NCBI RefSeq assembly: GCF_003019255.1
Contig: NZ_CP027846.1
Coordinates: forward strand, 372,001-436,000
DNA: 64,000 bases
Source of the DNA: Staphylococcus kloosii
Lineage (GTDB): Bacteria; Bacillota; Bacilli; Staphylococcales; Staphylococcaceae
Reading direction: 5' to 3'
Part shown: positions 35,301 through 42,631 of the stretch, piece by piece
How positions within the stretch are numbered: the first letter of the stretch is position 1
Layout: every line of letters begins with the position of its first letter
The notes under the pieces: model-generated
The model's database searches: none
What the model was told of the DNA's origin: nothing
The model's input: the letters and a program-made list of their open reading frames with translations, nothing else
Position numbers and translations under genes: made by a program

Positions 35301-36233
35301 TTAGTCATCGTTTTTAGAAATAATAACACCTAAGTCATTATTGCTATTATTAAATTGGTCACAAAGTGCTAACCAACTTGCAGATTCTATATTAAGCACG
35401 TAGCGGAAGTAAGCCCATGTAGCATATTGAATTAATTCAACTCTTTGAGGGTTGTCATCTGTTGTTTCTTTCACATCATAACCAGGTATACCTCCGAGTG
35501 AATGTTCTGCATCGTATAAATTCAACAAGCTTTTGCTTCCAGGGCTTTTATAATATGGCTCAGTCATCCATTCAGGTCCTTCAACAGTTAGTGGTGAATG
35601 GTCTGCGTCACCTGCAATAATAAGTGTAGGCTTATTCATATACTTGAAGTTAGGATTTAAGAAAGAAAAATTATCGACGGCAAATTGAGTTAACTTGTCG
35701 CCACCTTCACCGGCCGTAGCAAGAAGAACGCCTCCTTGCACTCTTGAATCTGATAAATCTTCACTTGCATAGGTCACTGGATCCATTACTTGTAGGCCAA
35801 GTAAATTTCCCGCAGTTTGTCCACCGAATGAATGGCCTGCTGTCACAATGCGATGATAATCTATGCGCCCTTGCAATCCAGGAACGAGAGATTCAATATA
35901 ATCGAGATTATCGAGTATATGTTTCATGTCATCTACTCTAATACGCCATAAAGATTGCATTCTTGGATCGTCATCACTTAGATGAATCCTCTTAGAATCT
36001 AGAAAAGTAGGTTGAATCACGAAGAAACCATGAGCTGCCCAAAAGTCTGCTAAAGGTTCATAACCATCCTGAGAAGAACCAAAGCCATGTGCGAAAAGAA
36101 TAACAGGCAAATCCTCTCCAGTTGATGGCGCAGAAACTTTTATAGATAAATCTTGTCCTCGCTCTGGTCTAGATAACATTATATACTTCATTGAAATAAT
36201 CGGTTGTGCTTCATTTAGCTTAACGTCTAACAT
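35301..36233 (-). CDS. Alpha/beta hydrolase, chlorophyllase/PET-hydrolase-like
   Basis: A 310-residue soluble hydrolase without signal peptide. The core begins with PVILFAHGFGSSQDGYEPLADFWAAHGFFVI; the nucleophile elbow is AGHSFGG, followed by LLATAGEGGDKLTQF; a catalytic Asp fits IAGDADHSPL and a His fits YDAEHSLGG. The layout resembles bacterial chlorophyllase/dienelactone-hydrolase relatives and polyester hydrolases. Natural substrate unknown. ATG 36233 is preferred to the TTG at 36242, which is too close to GGAAG. It is divergent from the OhrR-type regulator. Confidence 0.82.
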   Translation of the reverse strand: MLDVKLNEAQPIISMKYIMLSRPERGQDLSIKVSAPSTGEDLPVILFAHGFGSSQDGYEPLADFWAAHGFFVIQPTFLDSKRIHLSDDDPRMQSLWRIRVDDMKHILDNLDYIESLVPGLQGRIDYHRIVTAGHSFGGQTAGNLLGLQVMDPVTYASEDLSDSRVQGGVLLATAGEGGDKLTQFAVDNFSFLNPNFKYMNKPTLIIAGDADHSPLTVEGPEWMTEPYYKSPGSKSLLNLYDAEHSLGGIPGYDVKETTDDNPQRVELIQYATWAYFRYVLNIESASWLALCDQFNNSNNDLGVIISKNDD

Positions 36234-36475
36234 AATTAACAAAACTTCCTTTCCTATCTTTTAATATAGCTACATAGTAATATACTGCCGTTCACTTTAC
36301 GTAATTGTTAGGTGGATATTTATAAAGACATTTTGAAACTATGATTATGTCATTTATTAAATAATTGAAGTAACTACAACAAAAGTCCGTTCACTATAAT
36401 AAGTAAGCTACATTTTAAATCTTTCAAACTTACAATTAAAGATTATTGCTTTGAAATTCTCATAAGTTCATTTGG

Positions 36476-36501
36476 TTGATTAATCGTGCGCGATTGATTA
36501 A
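36476..36501. promoter_or_regulatory. Probable operator of the OhrR-type regulator
   Basis: TTGATTAATCG-TGCG-CGATTGATTAA is a near-perfect inverted repeat (9 of 11 positions per arm) starting 53 bases before the regulator start, in the promoter region of its operon. Confidence 0.6.
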
Positions 36502-36528
36502 AGTTGAACTAGAAGAGGAGGGGTTATT

Positions 36529-36987
36529 TTGATTGATGAAGAAATGAAATTGGCTAATCAGTTATGTTTTTCTGCTTACAATGTTAATAGATTATTTAGC
36601 AAATTTTATGAACAACAATTAAAAAAATTTGGTTTAACATTTTCTCAATACCTTGTTTTACTGACGTTGTGGGAGGAAAATGCTCAAACTCTGTGGGCCA
36701 TTGGTAAAAAATTAGATCTAGCGAGTAACACTTTAACGCCATTACTAAAGAGATTAGAACAAACTGGCTGGATTCAAAGAACTAGAGCTGAAAATGATAA
36801 ACGACAACTTATTGTAACTTTAACTACGAAAGGTATAGACCAGCAAGAAGAAGTGCATAAAGCTATTTCTAAATGTATTTCTTCACAATTTGACGTAGAT
36901 GAATATATAAAAGCTAAAAATATTATGGATAATTTAGAAGAAACGTTGAAAACTATTACAAAGGATGATTCAAATGAAAAAATATGA
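36529..36987 (+). CDS. OhrR-type MarR regulator (peroxide sensor)
   Basis: A 152-residue one-Cys OhrR-like regulator. The N-terminal helix MKLANQLCFSAYNVNRLFSKFY places Cys13 as the peroxidatic sensor, with Tyr27 and Tyr41 matching the tyrosines that activate it in B. subtilis OhrR. The winged helix follows (LWAIGKKLDLASNTLTPLLKRLEQTGWI, wing RAENDKRQLIVTLT). OhrR represses until organic hydroperoxide or HOCl oxidises the Cys. Here the target is not ohr but the overlapping flavoprotein gene and a glutathione peroxidase. TTG start behind GAGGAGGGG. Stop overlaps the next start by 14 bases. Confidence 0.88.
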   Translation: MIDEEMKLANQLCFSAYNVNRLFSKFYEQQLKKFGLTFSQYLVLLTLWEENAQTLWAIGKKLDLASNTLTPLLKRLEQTGWIQRTRAENDKRQLIVTLTTKGIDQQEEVHKAISKCISSQFDVDEYIKAKNIMDNLEETLKTITKDDSNEKI

Positions 36988-38317
36988 TGTCGTATTTTTA
37001 GGTAGTGGGCATGCTGCTTGGCATAGCGCATTAACTTTAAACCAAGCAGGTAAATCAGTAGCTATCGTTGAAAAAGATCGTATAGCAGGTACATGTACGA
37101 ATTATGGTTGTAATGCCAAAATCTTATTAGAAAATCCGTATGAAGTGTTAGAACAAGCTTCACACTATCCCAACATAATTAATACTGAAGCATTATCAGT
37201 GAATTGGGAAAACCTTATGTCTTATAAACATAAAATCATTGACCCTATGGCAAATACTTTGAAAGGTTTATTTGAACAACAAGGTATAGATATTATTGAA
37301 GGGGCAGGAAGATTAGTAGATGAGCATCATCTCGTAGTAAACGGTGAACAATATTATTGCGAAAACATAGTTATTGCGACAGGTCAACACAGCAATAAGT
37401 TAGATATTGAAGGATCTGAACATACGCATGATAGTAGAGATTTCTTATCATTAGATCAAATGCCAAATAGTATCACATTTATAGGTGTAGGCATTATTAG
37501 TATTGAATTTGCTAGTATAACTATTAAATCTGGCGTAGAAACGCATATGATTCATGTTGACGATGAGCCGCTCAAAGGTTTTTATTCAGCACATGTTGCT
37601 AAATTAATGGATAAATTGTCAGCAGAAGGCGTTCAATTCCATATGAATGAAAATACTACTGCGATTAAAGAGCAAGATGACCGTTATACAGTAGCAACAG
37701 AATCAGGATTAGAGATTACCACTGACTATGTGCTAGACGCTACTGGACGTAGACCAAATGTACACGGTATTGGTCTTGAAGAAGCGGGTGTTAATTTTAC
37801 TACTCGAGGCGTACAAGTAGATGAATATTTACGTACAAATATCCCTAATATTTATGCTAGTGGTGATGTATTAGATAAAGCAATCCCTAAATTAACACCT
37901 ACTGCAACATTTGAATCGAACTATATCGCTGCACATATTTTAGGTATGAATGACAATCCTATTAGTTATCCCGCAATACCTTCAGTCTTATATACGCTAC
38001 CAAGATTGAGTAATATTGGGGTTTCTATAGATGAAGCGAACAAGAGCGACGATTATAAAGTGAAAGATATTCCTTTTGGTAAACAAATGGTGTTTGAATA
38101 TAAAAATGAAACTGAAGCGGAAATGACTATCGTGTTGAATAGTAATAAACAGTTAGTAGGAGCTGCAATTTATGCCGATGATGCACCGGATTTAGTCAAT
38201 TTACTCACTTTCATTGTGAATCAAAAATTGACGGCTCAAGATTTAAATCAAATGATTTTTGCATTCCCTGGTTCATCTAGTGGTGTGATAGATCAATTGA
38301 AATTAGCAATGTTATAA
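36974..38317 (+). CDS. Pyridine nucleotide-disulfide oxidoreductase (class I type)
   Basis: A 447-residue FAD flavoprotein. FAD motif GSGHAAWHSAL near residue 10, redox disulfide GTCTNYGCNAK (Cys41, Cys46, the class I C-x4-C), a NAD(P) domain starting SITFIGVGIISIEFAS, then ATGRRPNVHGIGLEEAGV and YASGDVLDKAIPKLTP. At the C-terminus the usual His-Pro dyad that protonates the thiol in glutathione reductase and lipoamide dehydrogenase reads FAFPGSSS, so the His is missing. It may reduce a small thiol or protein partner or act as a quinone/metal reductase. It is translationally coupled to the OhrR gene and followed after 15 bases by a glutathione peroxidase. Confidence 0.85.
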   Translation: MKKYDVVFLGSGHAAWHSALTLNQAGKSVAIVEKDRIAGTCTNYGCNAKILLENPYEVLEQASHYPNIINTEALSVNWENLMSYKHKIIDPMANTLKGLFEQQGIDIIEGAGRLVDEHHLVVNGEQYYCENIVIATGQHSNKLDIEGSEHTHDSRDFLSLDQMPNSITFIGVGIISIEFASITIKSGVETHMIHVDDEPLKGFYSAHVAKLMDKLSAEGVQFHMNENTTAIKEQDDRYTVATESGLEITTDYVLDATGRRPNVHGIGLEEAGVNFTTRGVQVDEYLRTNIPNIYASGDVLDKAIPKLTPTATFESNYIAAHILGMNDNPISYPAIPSVLYTLPRLSNIGVSIDEANKSDDYKVKDIPFGKQMVFEYKNETEAEMTIVLNSNKQLVGAAIYADDAPDLVNLLTFIVNQKLTAQDLNQMIFAFPGSSSGVIDQLKLAML

Positions 38318-38332
38318 AAGGAGCGCTATATA

Positions 38333-38812
38333 ATGACTAATAATATTTATGATATACAAGTTGCTAACAAAGATGGTAGCACTTATTATTTAAATGACTA
38401 TAAAGGTAAGGTAATAATAGTTGTAAATACTGCTACAAAATGTGGATTGAGTGGCCAATTTGAAGAATTAGAAGAGCTTTATCAAAAATATAAAGATCAA
38501 GGACTTATTATTCTAGGATTTCCGTGTAATCAATTTGCCAATCAAGAACCTGGTACAGACGACCAAATCGCAGAAACATGCAAAATTAACTTTGGTGTAA
38601 CTTTCCCAATACATGCTAAAATTGACGTAAATGGTAAAGACGAAAGTCCATTATTTACACTACTAAAAAATGAAGCATCAAGTTTATATGGTAAAAAAAT
38701 TAAATGGAACTTTACGAAATTTGTTATCGATCGAGAAGGTAATGTAGTAAAAAGGCTTGCCCCTAAAGATAGTCCTAAAAAGGCTGAAAAATTAATTCAA
38801 GATTTATTGTAA
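38333..38812 (+). CDS. Glutathione peroxidase family thiol peroxidase
   Basis: A 159-residue peroxidase. Peroxidatic Cys37 in NTATKCGLSGQ, then FPCNQFANQEPG with Cys66 and Gln, a third cysteine Cys84 in AETCKINFGVTFP, and IKWNFTKF with the catalytic Trp. The Cys84 position matches the resolving cysteine of thioredoxin-dependent GPx proteins, so thioredoxin or the adjacent flavoprotein, rather than glutathione, is the likely reductant; staphylococci make bacillithiol, not glutathione. Third gene of the OhrR-type operon. Confidence 0.92.
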   Translation: MTNNIYDIQVANKDGSTYYLNDYKGKVIIVVNTATKCGLSGQFEELEELYQKYKDQGLIILGFPCNQFANQEPGTDDQIAETCKINFGVTFPIHAKIDVNGKDESPLFTLLKNEASSLYGKKIKWNFTKFVIDREGNVVKRLAPKDSPKKAEKLIQDLL

Positions 38813-38861
38813 ATAGTCGTTTGACAAGATAAAAGGCATAGTAGCAAAGGAGTTATGCGAT

Positions 38862-39260
38862 GTGGACAAATTAATTTTAGTCAGCTACGGCCAATTTTGC
38901 AATGGAATTAAAGATAGTTTAGAAATGATACTCGGACCATAACCACAAGTTTTCACTGTGCCATTACTAGAAGAAGAAGGCGAAGCTGACATCAAACAAA
39001 AGTATAACGATATAGTAAATAAAGATGATAACATAACAGTCTTTGTAGATTTACTGGGTGGGACGCCGTCAAATGTAATGTCTCAATTGCTTAAGGAAGG
39101 ACAAAACTTTAAATTATATACAGGGATGAACCTACCAATGGTCATTAGTTATATAAGCAGTATTTTGCATGGACAACCGAAAGACTTTCATGTTAGAGCA
39201 AGAGAAGGCATCGTATATGTTAATGACATGCTCAATCATATCGATGATGAAGACGAGTAA
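38862..39260 (+). pseudogene. Decayed PTS mannose-family EIIA gene
   Basis: Reading from GTG 38862 (AAAGGAG upstream) gives an EIIA-Man-like protein: DKLILVSYGQF, IKDSLEMILGP, then a TAA stop at codon 27 (38940-38942), then QVFTVPLLEEEGE, VFVDLLGGTPSN, LYTGMNLPMVISYI to the natural end. One C-to-T change (CAA to TAA) explains the stop. The phosphorylated His expected in LVSHG is Tyr (codon 9), so the gene was probably inactive even before the stop. No EIIB, EIIC or EIID lies nearby. A shortened product from GTG 38958 would lack the active site. Confidence 0.85.
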
Positions 39261-39328
39261 ACTAGAATAAGTAGCAGTTGAAATTTTTAAATGAGTAGAA
39301 ATAGTTAGTTGGTTATTATTACCAAAAT

Positions 39329-39360
39329 AGTGGCCAGCCTTAATTGAGAGGCTGGCTACT
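39329..39360. terminator. GC-rich hairpin without clear T run
   Basis: AGTGGCCAGCCT pairs with AGGCTGGCTACT (one mismatch). The T run is poor, so it may be a weak terminator or stabilising 3' hairpin of the EIIA remnant. Confidence 0.5.
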
Positions 39361-39495
39361 TATAGTTTATTAAATATAATTAATTATAAATTAACGATAA
39401 ATATTTAATAATTATGTTAGTGTAATAATATAACTATTGATTTAGACATAAATTAAATTTACAATAATAAATAAGAGATATATTTTTTTGAGCAC

Positions 39496-39515
39496 AAATA
39501 ACAACGTTGTTATTT
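39496..39515. promoter_or_regulatory. Perfect 20-base palindrome upstream of the TRAP operon
   Basis: AAATAACAACGTTGTTATTT is perfectly self-complementary with the central CG of LacI-family operators. The half AACGTTGTTATT is repeated upstream of the GH31 gene at 44762. Confidence 0.75.
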
Positions 39516-39585
39516 ATATAAGTGATTAAAACTTTATTATGCATCAATAGTTAGTTATTGGCGAAGATTAAATGGAGGGGATTAT

Positions 39586-40620
39586 ATGGCCAAATTTTTA
39601 AGTATTTTTGTAAGCGCATTCATTATTTGGGGTATGTTTAGTTTTGCGTTTAACTCACAGATCAAAGCACAAGAAAAACCAAAGGAGATAGTTTTAGCTC
39701 ATAATCAACCAACAGAGCATCCTGTACATAAGTCGCTTGAAATCTTTAAAAAGGAATTGGAAAAAAAATCTCATGGTCAAATTAAAGTGAAAATATACCC
39801 TAATGGCCAATTGGGTAGTGAGCGTGAAGCAATAGAAATGACACAAACAAATGCTATACAAATGACCAAAGTATCTGCGGGTGCACTTGAAAGTTTTTCA
39901 CCTTCGTATTCTTTATTTAACGCACCATATTTATTTAATTCACAAGACAATTATCGTCATTTAATGAAAGAGAAAAAAGTCCAAAATGCATTTTTCCATA
40001 GTACTTTTGATAATGGATTTTTAGGAATTACATATTATGATGCCGGCGCTCGTAATATTTATACCAAAGACAAAGCTATCAAAAATAGTAAAGATTTAAA
40101 AGGAGTTAAAACACGCGTTCAACCAAGTAAAACGAGCGTTAAGCTAATTAAATCATTAGGCGGTACACCAACGCCTATGGATTTTGGTGAGGTATACACT
40201 GCGATGCAGTCCGGTGTTATAGATGCTGCTGAAAACAATGAAACAGCACTCACAACCAATAATCATGGTGAGATAGCGAAAAACTATTCTTATACAGAAC
40301 ATGCTTACGTTCCCGATGTCTTAATTATGAATAAGGATACTTACAATGATCTTACAAAGCAACAGCAAAAATGGCTTGCTGAAGCGGCGGCTGATTCAAC
40401 TAAAAAGCATGAAGTTTTATGGGACAAAGAAGTTAAACATGCAAAGGAAGTTGCTAAAAAAGATATGGGTGTGAAATTCCATAAAGTAGATAAATCATCG
40501 TTCAAAAATGCATCCAAACCGTTACGTAAAGAGTTTGCTAAAGATCCAAAAACTAAAAAATATTATGACTTAATTCAAAAGGAGGAAAAGAAATATGAAA
40601 AAAGTAAAACAAAGCATTGA
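39586..40620 (+). CDS. TRAP transporter substrate-binding protein, DctP family
   Basis: A 344-residue extracytoplasmic binding protein. A signal segment (residues 3-26) precedes KEIVLAHNQPTEHPVHKSLEIF; the ligand-pocket strand is GVKTRVQPSKTSVKLIKSLGG with the conserved carboxylate-binding Arg, followed by DFGEVYTAMQSGVIDAAENN. The AENN tail and the TEHAYVPDVLIM strand resemble DctP proteins that bind sugar acids (uronates), which is a weak inference. No lipobox Cys. It overlaps dctQ by 26 bases. TRAP systems are uncommon in staphylococci. Confidence 0.87.
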   Translation: MAKFLSIFVSAFIIWGMFSFAFNSQIKAQEKPKEIVLAHNQPTEHPVHKSLEIFKKELEKKSHGQIKVKIYPNGQLGSEREAIEMTQTNAIQMTKVSAGALESFSPSYSLFNAPYLFNSQDNYRHLMKEKKVQNAFFHSTFDNGFLGITYYDAGARNIYTKDKAIKNSKDLKGVKTRVQPSKTSVKLIKSLGGTPTPMDFGEVYTAMQSGVIDAAENNETALTTNNHGEIAKNYSYTEHAYVPDVLIMNKDTYNDLTKQQQKWLAEAAADSTKKHEVLWDKEVKHAKEVAKKDMGVKFHKVDKSSFKNASKPLRKEFAKDPKTKKYYDLIQKEEKKYEKSKTKH

Positions 40621-41089
40621 TAAAGTATTACTTACATTAGCTGGTATTGCATTATTTATAATGGTTTTATTGTCTATTTATCAAGTGGTCTCACGTTTTA
40701 TTTTTAATACACCAAGTACAGTTAGTGAAGAAATTGTACGATTTCTTTTGATTTGGTTTGCGCTGCTTAGTGCTAGTTATGTTTTCGGAGTTAAAAAACA
40801 TATTGCCATTTTATTTTTTAGAGAAATTTTATCTGAAAAAGTACAGTTAATAATGGAAAAAATCACTGATATTTTAATTATAATTATTGCGCTAGTATTG
40901 ATGATTTACGGCGGTTATGAAGTAGTAAAACTGACGTGGACACAATACGCACCATCTACAGGGTTGTCGATGGCAAGTATGTATGGCGCACTCCCAGTAT
41001 CTGGAATATTTATAATTTTTTATTCTATCTACAACTTATTGGATAAAAGCGAATTAGATAATATGGATGATGGGGGGACTACATCATGA
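40595..41089 (+). CDS. TRAP transporter small permease, DctQ family
   Basis: A 164-residue membrane protein with four hydrophobic segments. Conserved DctQ features: VVSRFIFNTPSTVSEEIVRFLLIWFALLSASYVFGVKKHI between segments 1 and 2 and APSTGLSMASMYGALPVSG before the last. It couples the binding protein to the large permease. Start ATG 40595 behind AAGGAGG inside the end of dctP; its stop overlaps the dctM start by 4 bases. Confidence 0.9.
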   Translation: MKKVKQSIDKVLLTLAGIALFIMVLLSIYQVVSRFIFNTPSTVSEEIVRFLLIWFALLSASYVFGVKKHIAILFFREILSEKVQLIMEKITDILIIIIALVLMIYGGYEVVKLTWTQYAPSTGLSMASMYGALPVSGIFIIFYSIYNLLDKSELDNMDDGGTTS

Positions 41090-42381
41090 CGCTAGTGGCA
41101 GGTTTAGTATTATTTATTAGTTTCTTTGTATTTTTATTTTATGGATTGCCGATAGCTATTTCTATTATTTTAAGTTCTATAATTACATTATTATTGATAT
41201 TACCTTTTGATGTAACCATTGCGACAGCAGCACAACGTATGGTTACAGGGATAGATGATTTTACAATGTTAGCAATTCCATTGTTTGTGTTAGCTGGCAT
41301 CATTATGAATAATGGTGGTATAGCATTTAGATTAGTTAACTTTGCAAAAGTCTTGGTAGGACGATTGCCTGGTTCGCTGGCACATACAAACACTGTTGGG
41401 AACATGTTATTCGGTTCAATATCTGGTTCAAGTGTTGCCGCTGCGGCTGCCATGGGTCGTATTATGGGGCCTATGGAAAAGGCACAAGGCTATAAAAAAG
41501 AATATTCTGCAGCTGCAAATATTGCTTCTGCACCATCAGGTTTATTAATACCTCCAAGTTCTTTACTAATAGTGTATTCTCTAGTTAGTGGTGGGACATC
41601 TATAGCGGCACTATTTATTGCAGGATATATTCCAGGTATTTTATGGGGCATTTGCTGTATGATTGTTGCATTTTTTATGGCTAAAAAACATGGCTATAAA
41701 GGATCTGAAAAGATTGCATGGAAAGATAAAATATTTTTATTTTTAGATGCTATTCCAAGCTTATTACTAATTGTCATAGTAATAGGTGGGATTGTAGTTG
41801 GAGTGTTTACAGCAACAGAAGGAGCAGCAGTAGCTGTATTATATGCAACAGTATTGTCGCTCATTTATAAAAGTTTAAAAATTAAAAATATACCAAGTAT
41901 AATTAAAGAAACTGCAGAAATTACAGGGATGATTTTATTTTTAATTACTGCTTCGGCATTATTTTCACTCGTTATGAGTTATACAGGTTTACCTGAAGCA
42001 ATATCTAAAAGTATTATTTCGTTAACTGATAATCCAATTCTATTATTATTATTAATGAACGTCATTTTATTAATAATTGGAACTTTTATGGATATTACGC
42101 CAGCAGTATTAATTTTTACTCCGATTTTTTTACCAATATCTGAAGCTATAGGCTTAGATCCTATTCATTTTGGAATTATTATAGCCTTTAACTTATGTAT
42201 AGGTAATATTACGCCACCAGTGGGAAGTGCGTTGTTTGTGGGGGCTAGTGTTGGAGAAGTCAGGGTAGAATCAGTATTTAAATATTTATTACCTTATTTT
42301 GCTATACTTATCATTTTATTACTTGTTATTACCTTTATACCGCAATTATCATTATTTTTACCAAAATTATTAGGATTATAA
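41086..42381 (+). CDS. TRAP transporter large permease, DctM family
   Basis: A 431-residue sodium-coupled permease with about 12 segments. Typical DctM sequence: FTMLAIPLFVLAGIIMNNGG, GNMLFGSISGSSVAAAAAMG, ASAPSGLLIPPSSLLIVYS and FNLCIGNITPPVGSALFVGA, the last two being the conserved substrate/Na+ loops. With DctP and DctQ it forms a complete tripartite importer of an organic acid. A strong terminator follows. Confidence 0.93.
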   Translation: MTLVAGLVLFISFFVFLFYGLPIAISIILSSIITLLLILPFDVTIATAAQRMVTGIDDFTMLAIPLFVLAGIIMNNGGIAFRLVNFAKVLVGRLPGSLAHTNTVGNMLFGSISGSSVAAAAAMGRIMGPMEKAQGYKKEYSAAANIASAPSGLLIPPSSLLIVYSLVSGGTSIAALFIAGYIPGILWGICCMIVAFFMAKKHGYKGSEKIAWKDKIFLFLDAIPSLLLIVIVIGGIVVGVFTATEGAAVAVLYATVLSLIYKSLKIKNIPSIIKETAEITGMILFLITASALFSLVMSYTGLPEAISKSIISLTDNPILLLLLMNVILLIIGTFMDITPAVLIFTPIFLPISEAIGLDPIHFGIIIAFNLCIGNITPPVGSALFVGASVGEVRVESVFKYLLPYFAILIILLLVITFIPQLSLFLPKLLGL

Positions 42382-42400
42382 TAAAAAAACATACTAAGAT

Positions 42401-42448
42401 TAGCTATGAAGAAATCTATGACTATAGATTTCTTCATAGCTATTTTTT
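42401..42448 (+). terminator. Very strong terminator of the TRAP operon
   Basis: An 18-base perfect stem (arms 42401-42418 and 42425-42442, 6-base loop) followed by TTTTTT. Confidence 0.9.
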
Positions 42449-42574
42449 ATAATTATAGAGAGAAGTAGTCTGGGGCTTAATATTGTCTTCAGGCTCAATT
42501 TTTATATGAGCAGTAGATGACTGAATTGAAAATGCGCTTGTATCAAGATTTTTCCAACTCTAGTCATCTTTAAC

Positions 42575-42625
42575 GGGGCGGGACTACAAAATCTTCTTAT
42601 AAAAATAAGATTTTTGTCCCGCCCC
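42575..42625. repeat. GC-rich intergenic repeat hairpin
   Basis: GGGGCGGGAC pairs perfectly with GTCCCGCCCC, with an inner AAAATCTT/AAGATTTT stem. Such C-rich mosaic repeats (GTCTGGGAC ... GTCCCGCCCC) are common between staphylococcal genes; a GTCTGGGGC-like string at 42469 may be the other end. It also suits as terminator of the GH31 gene on the minus strand. Confidence 0.65.
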
Positions 42626-42631
42626 CATTGT

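Larger units (their letters stand above)
39261..39585. other. Gap before the TRAP operon
   Basis: 325 bases holding a hairpin (39329-39360) and a 20-base perfect palindrome (39496-39515); otherwise AT-rich and without a gene. Confidence 0.6.
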
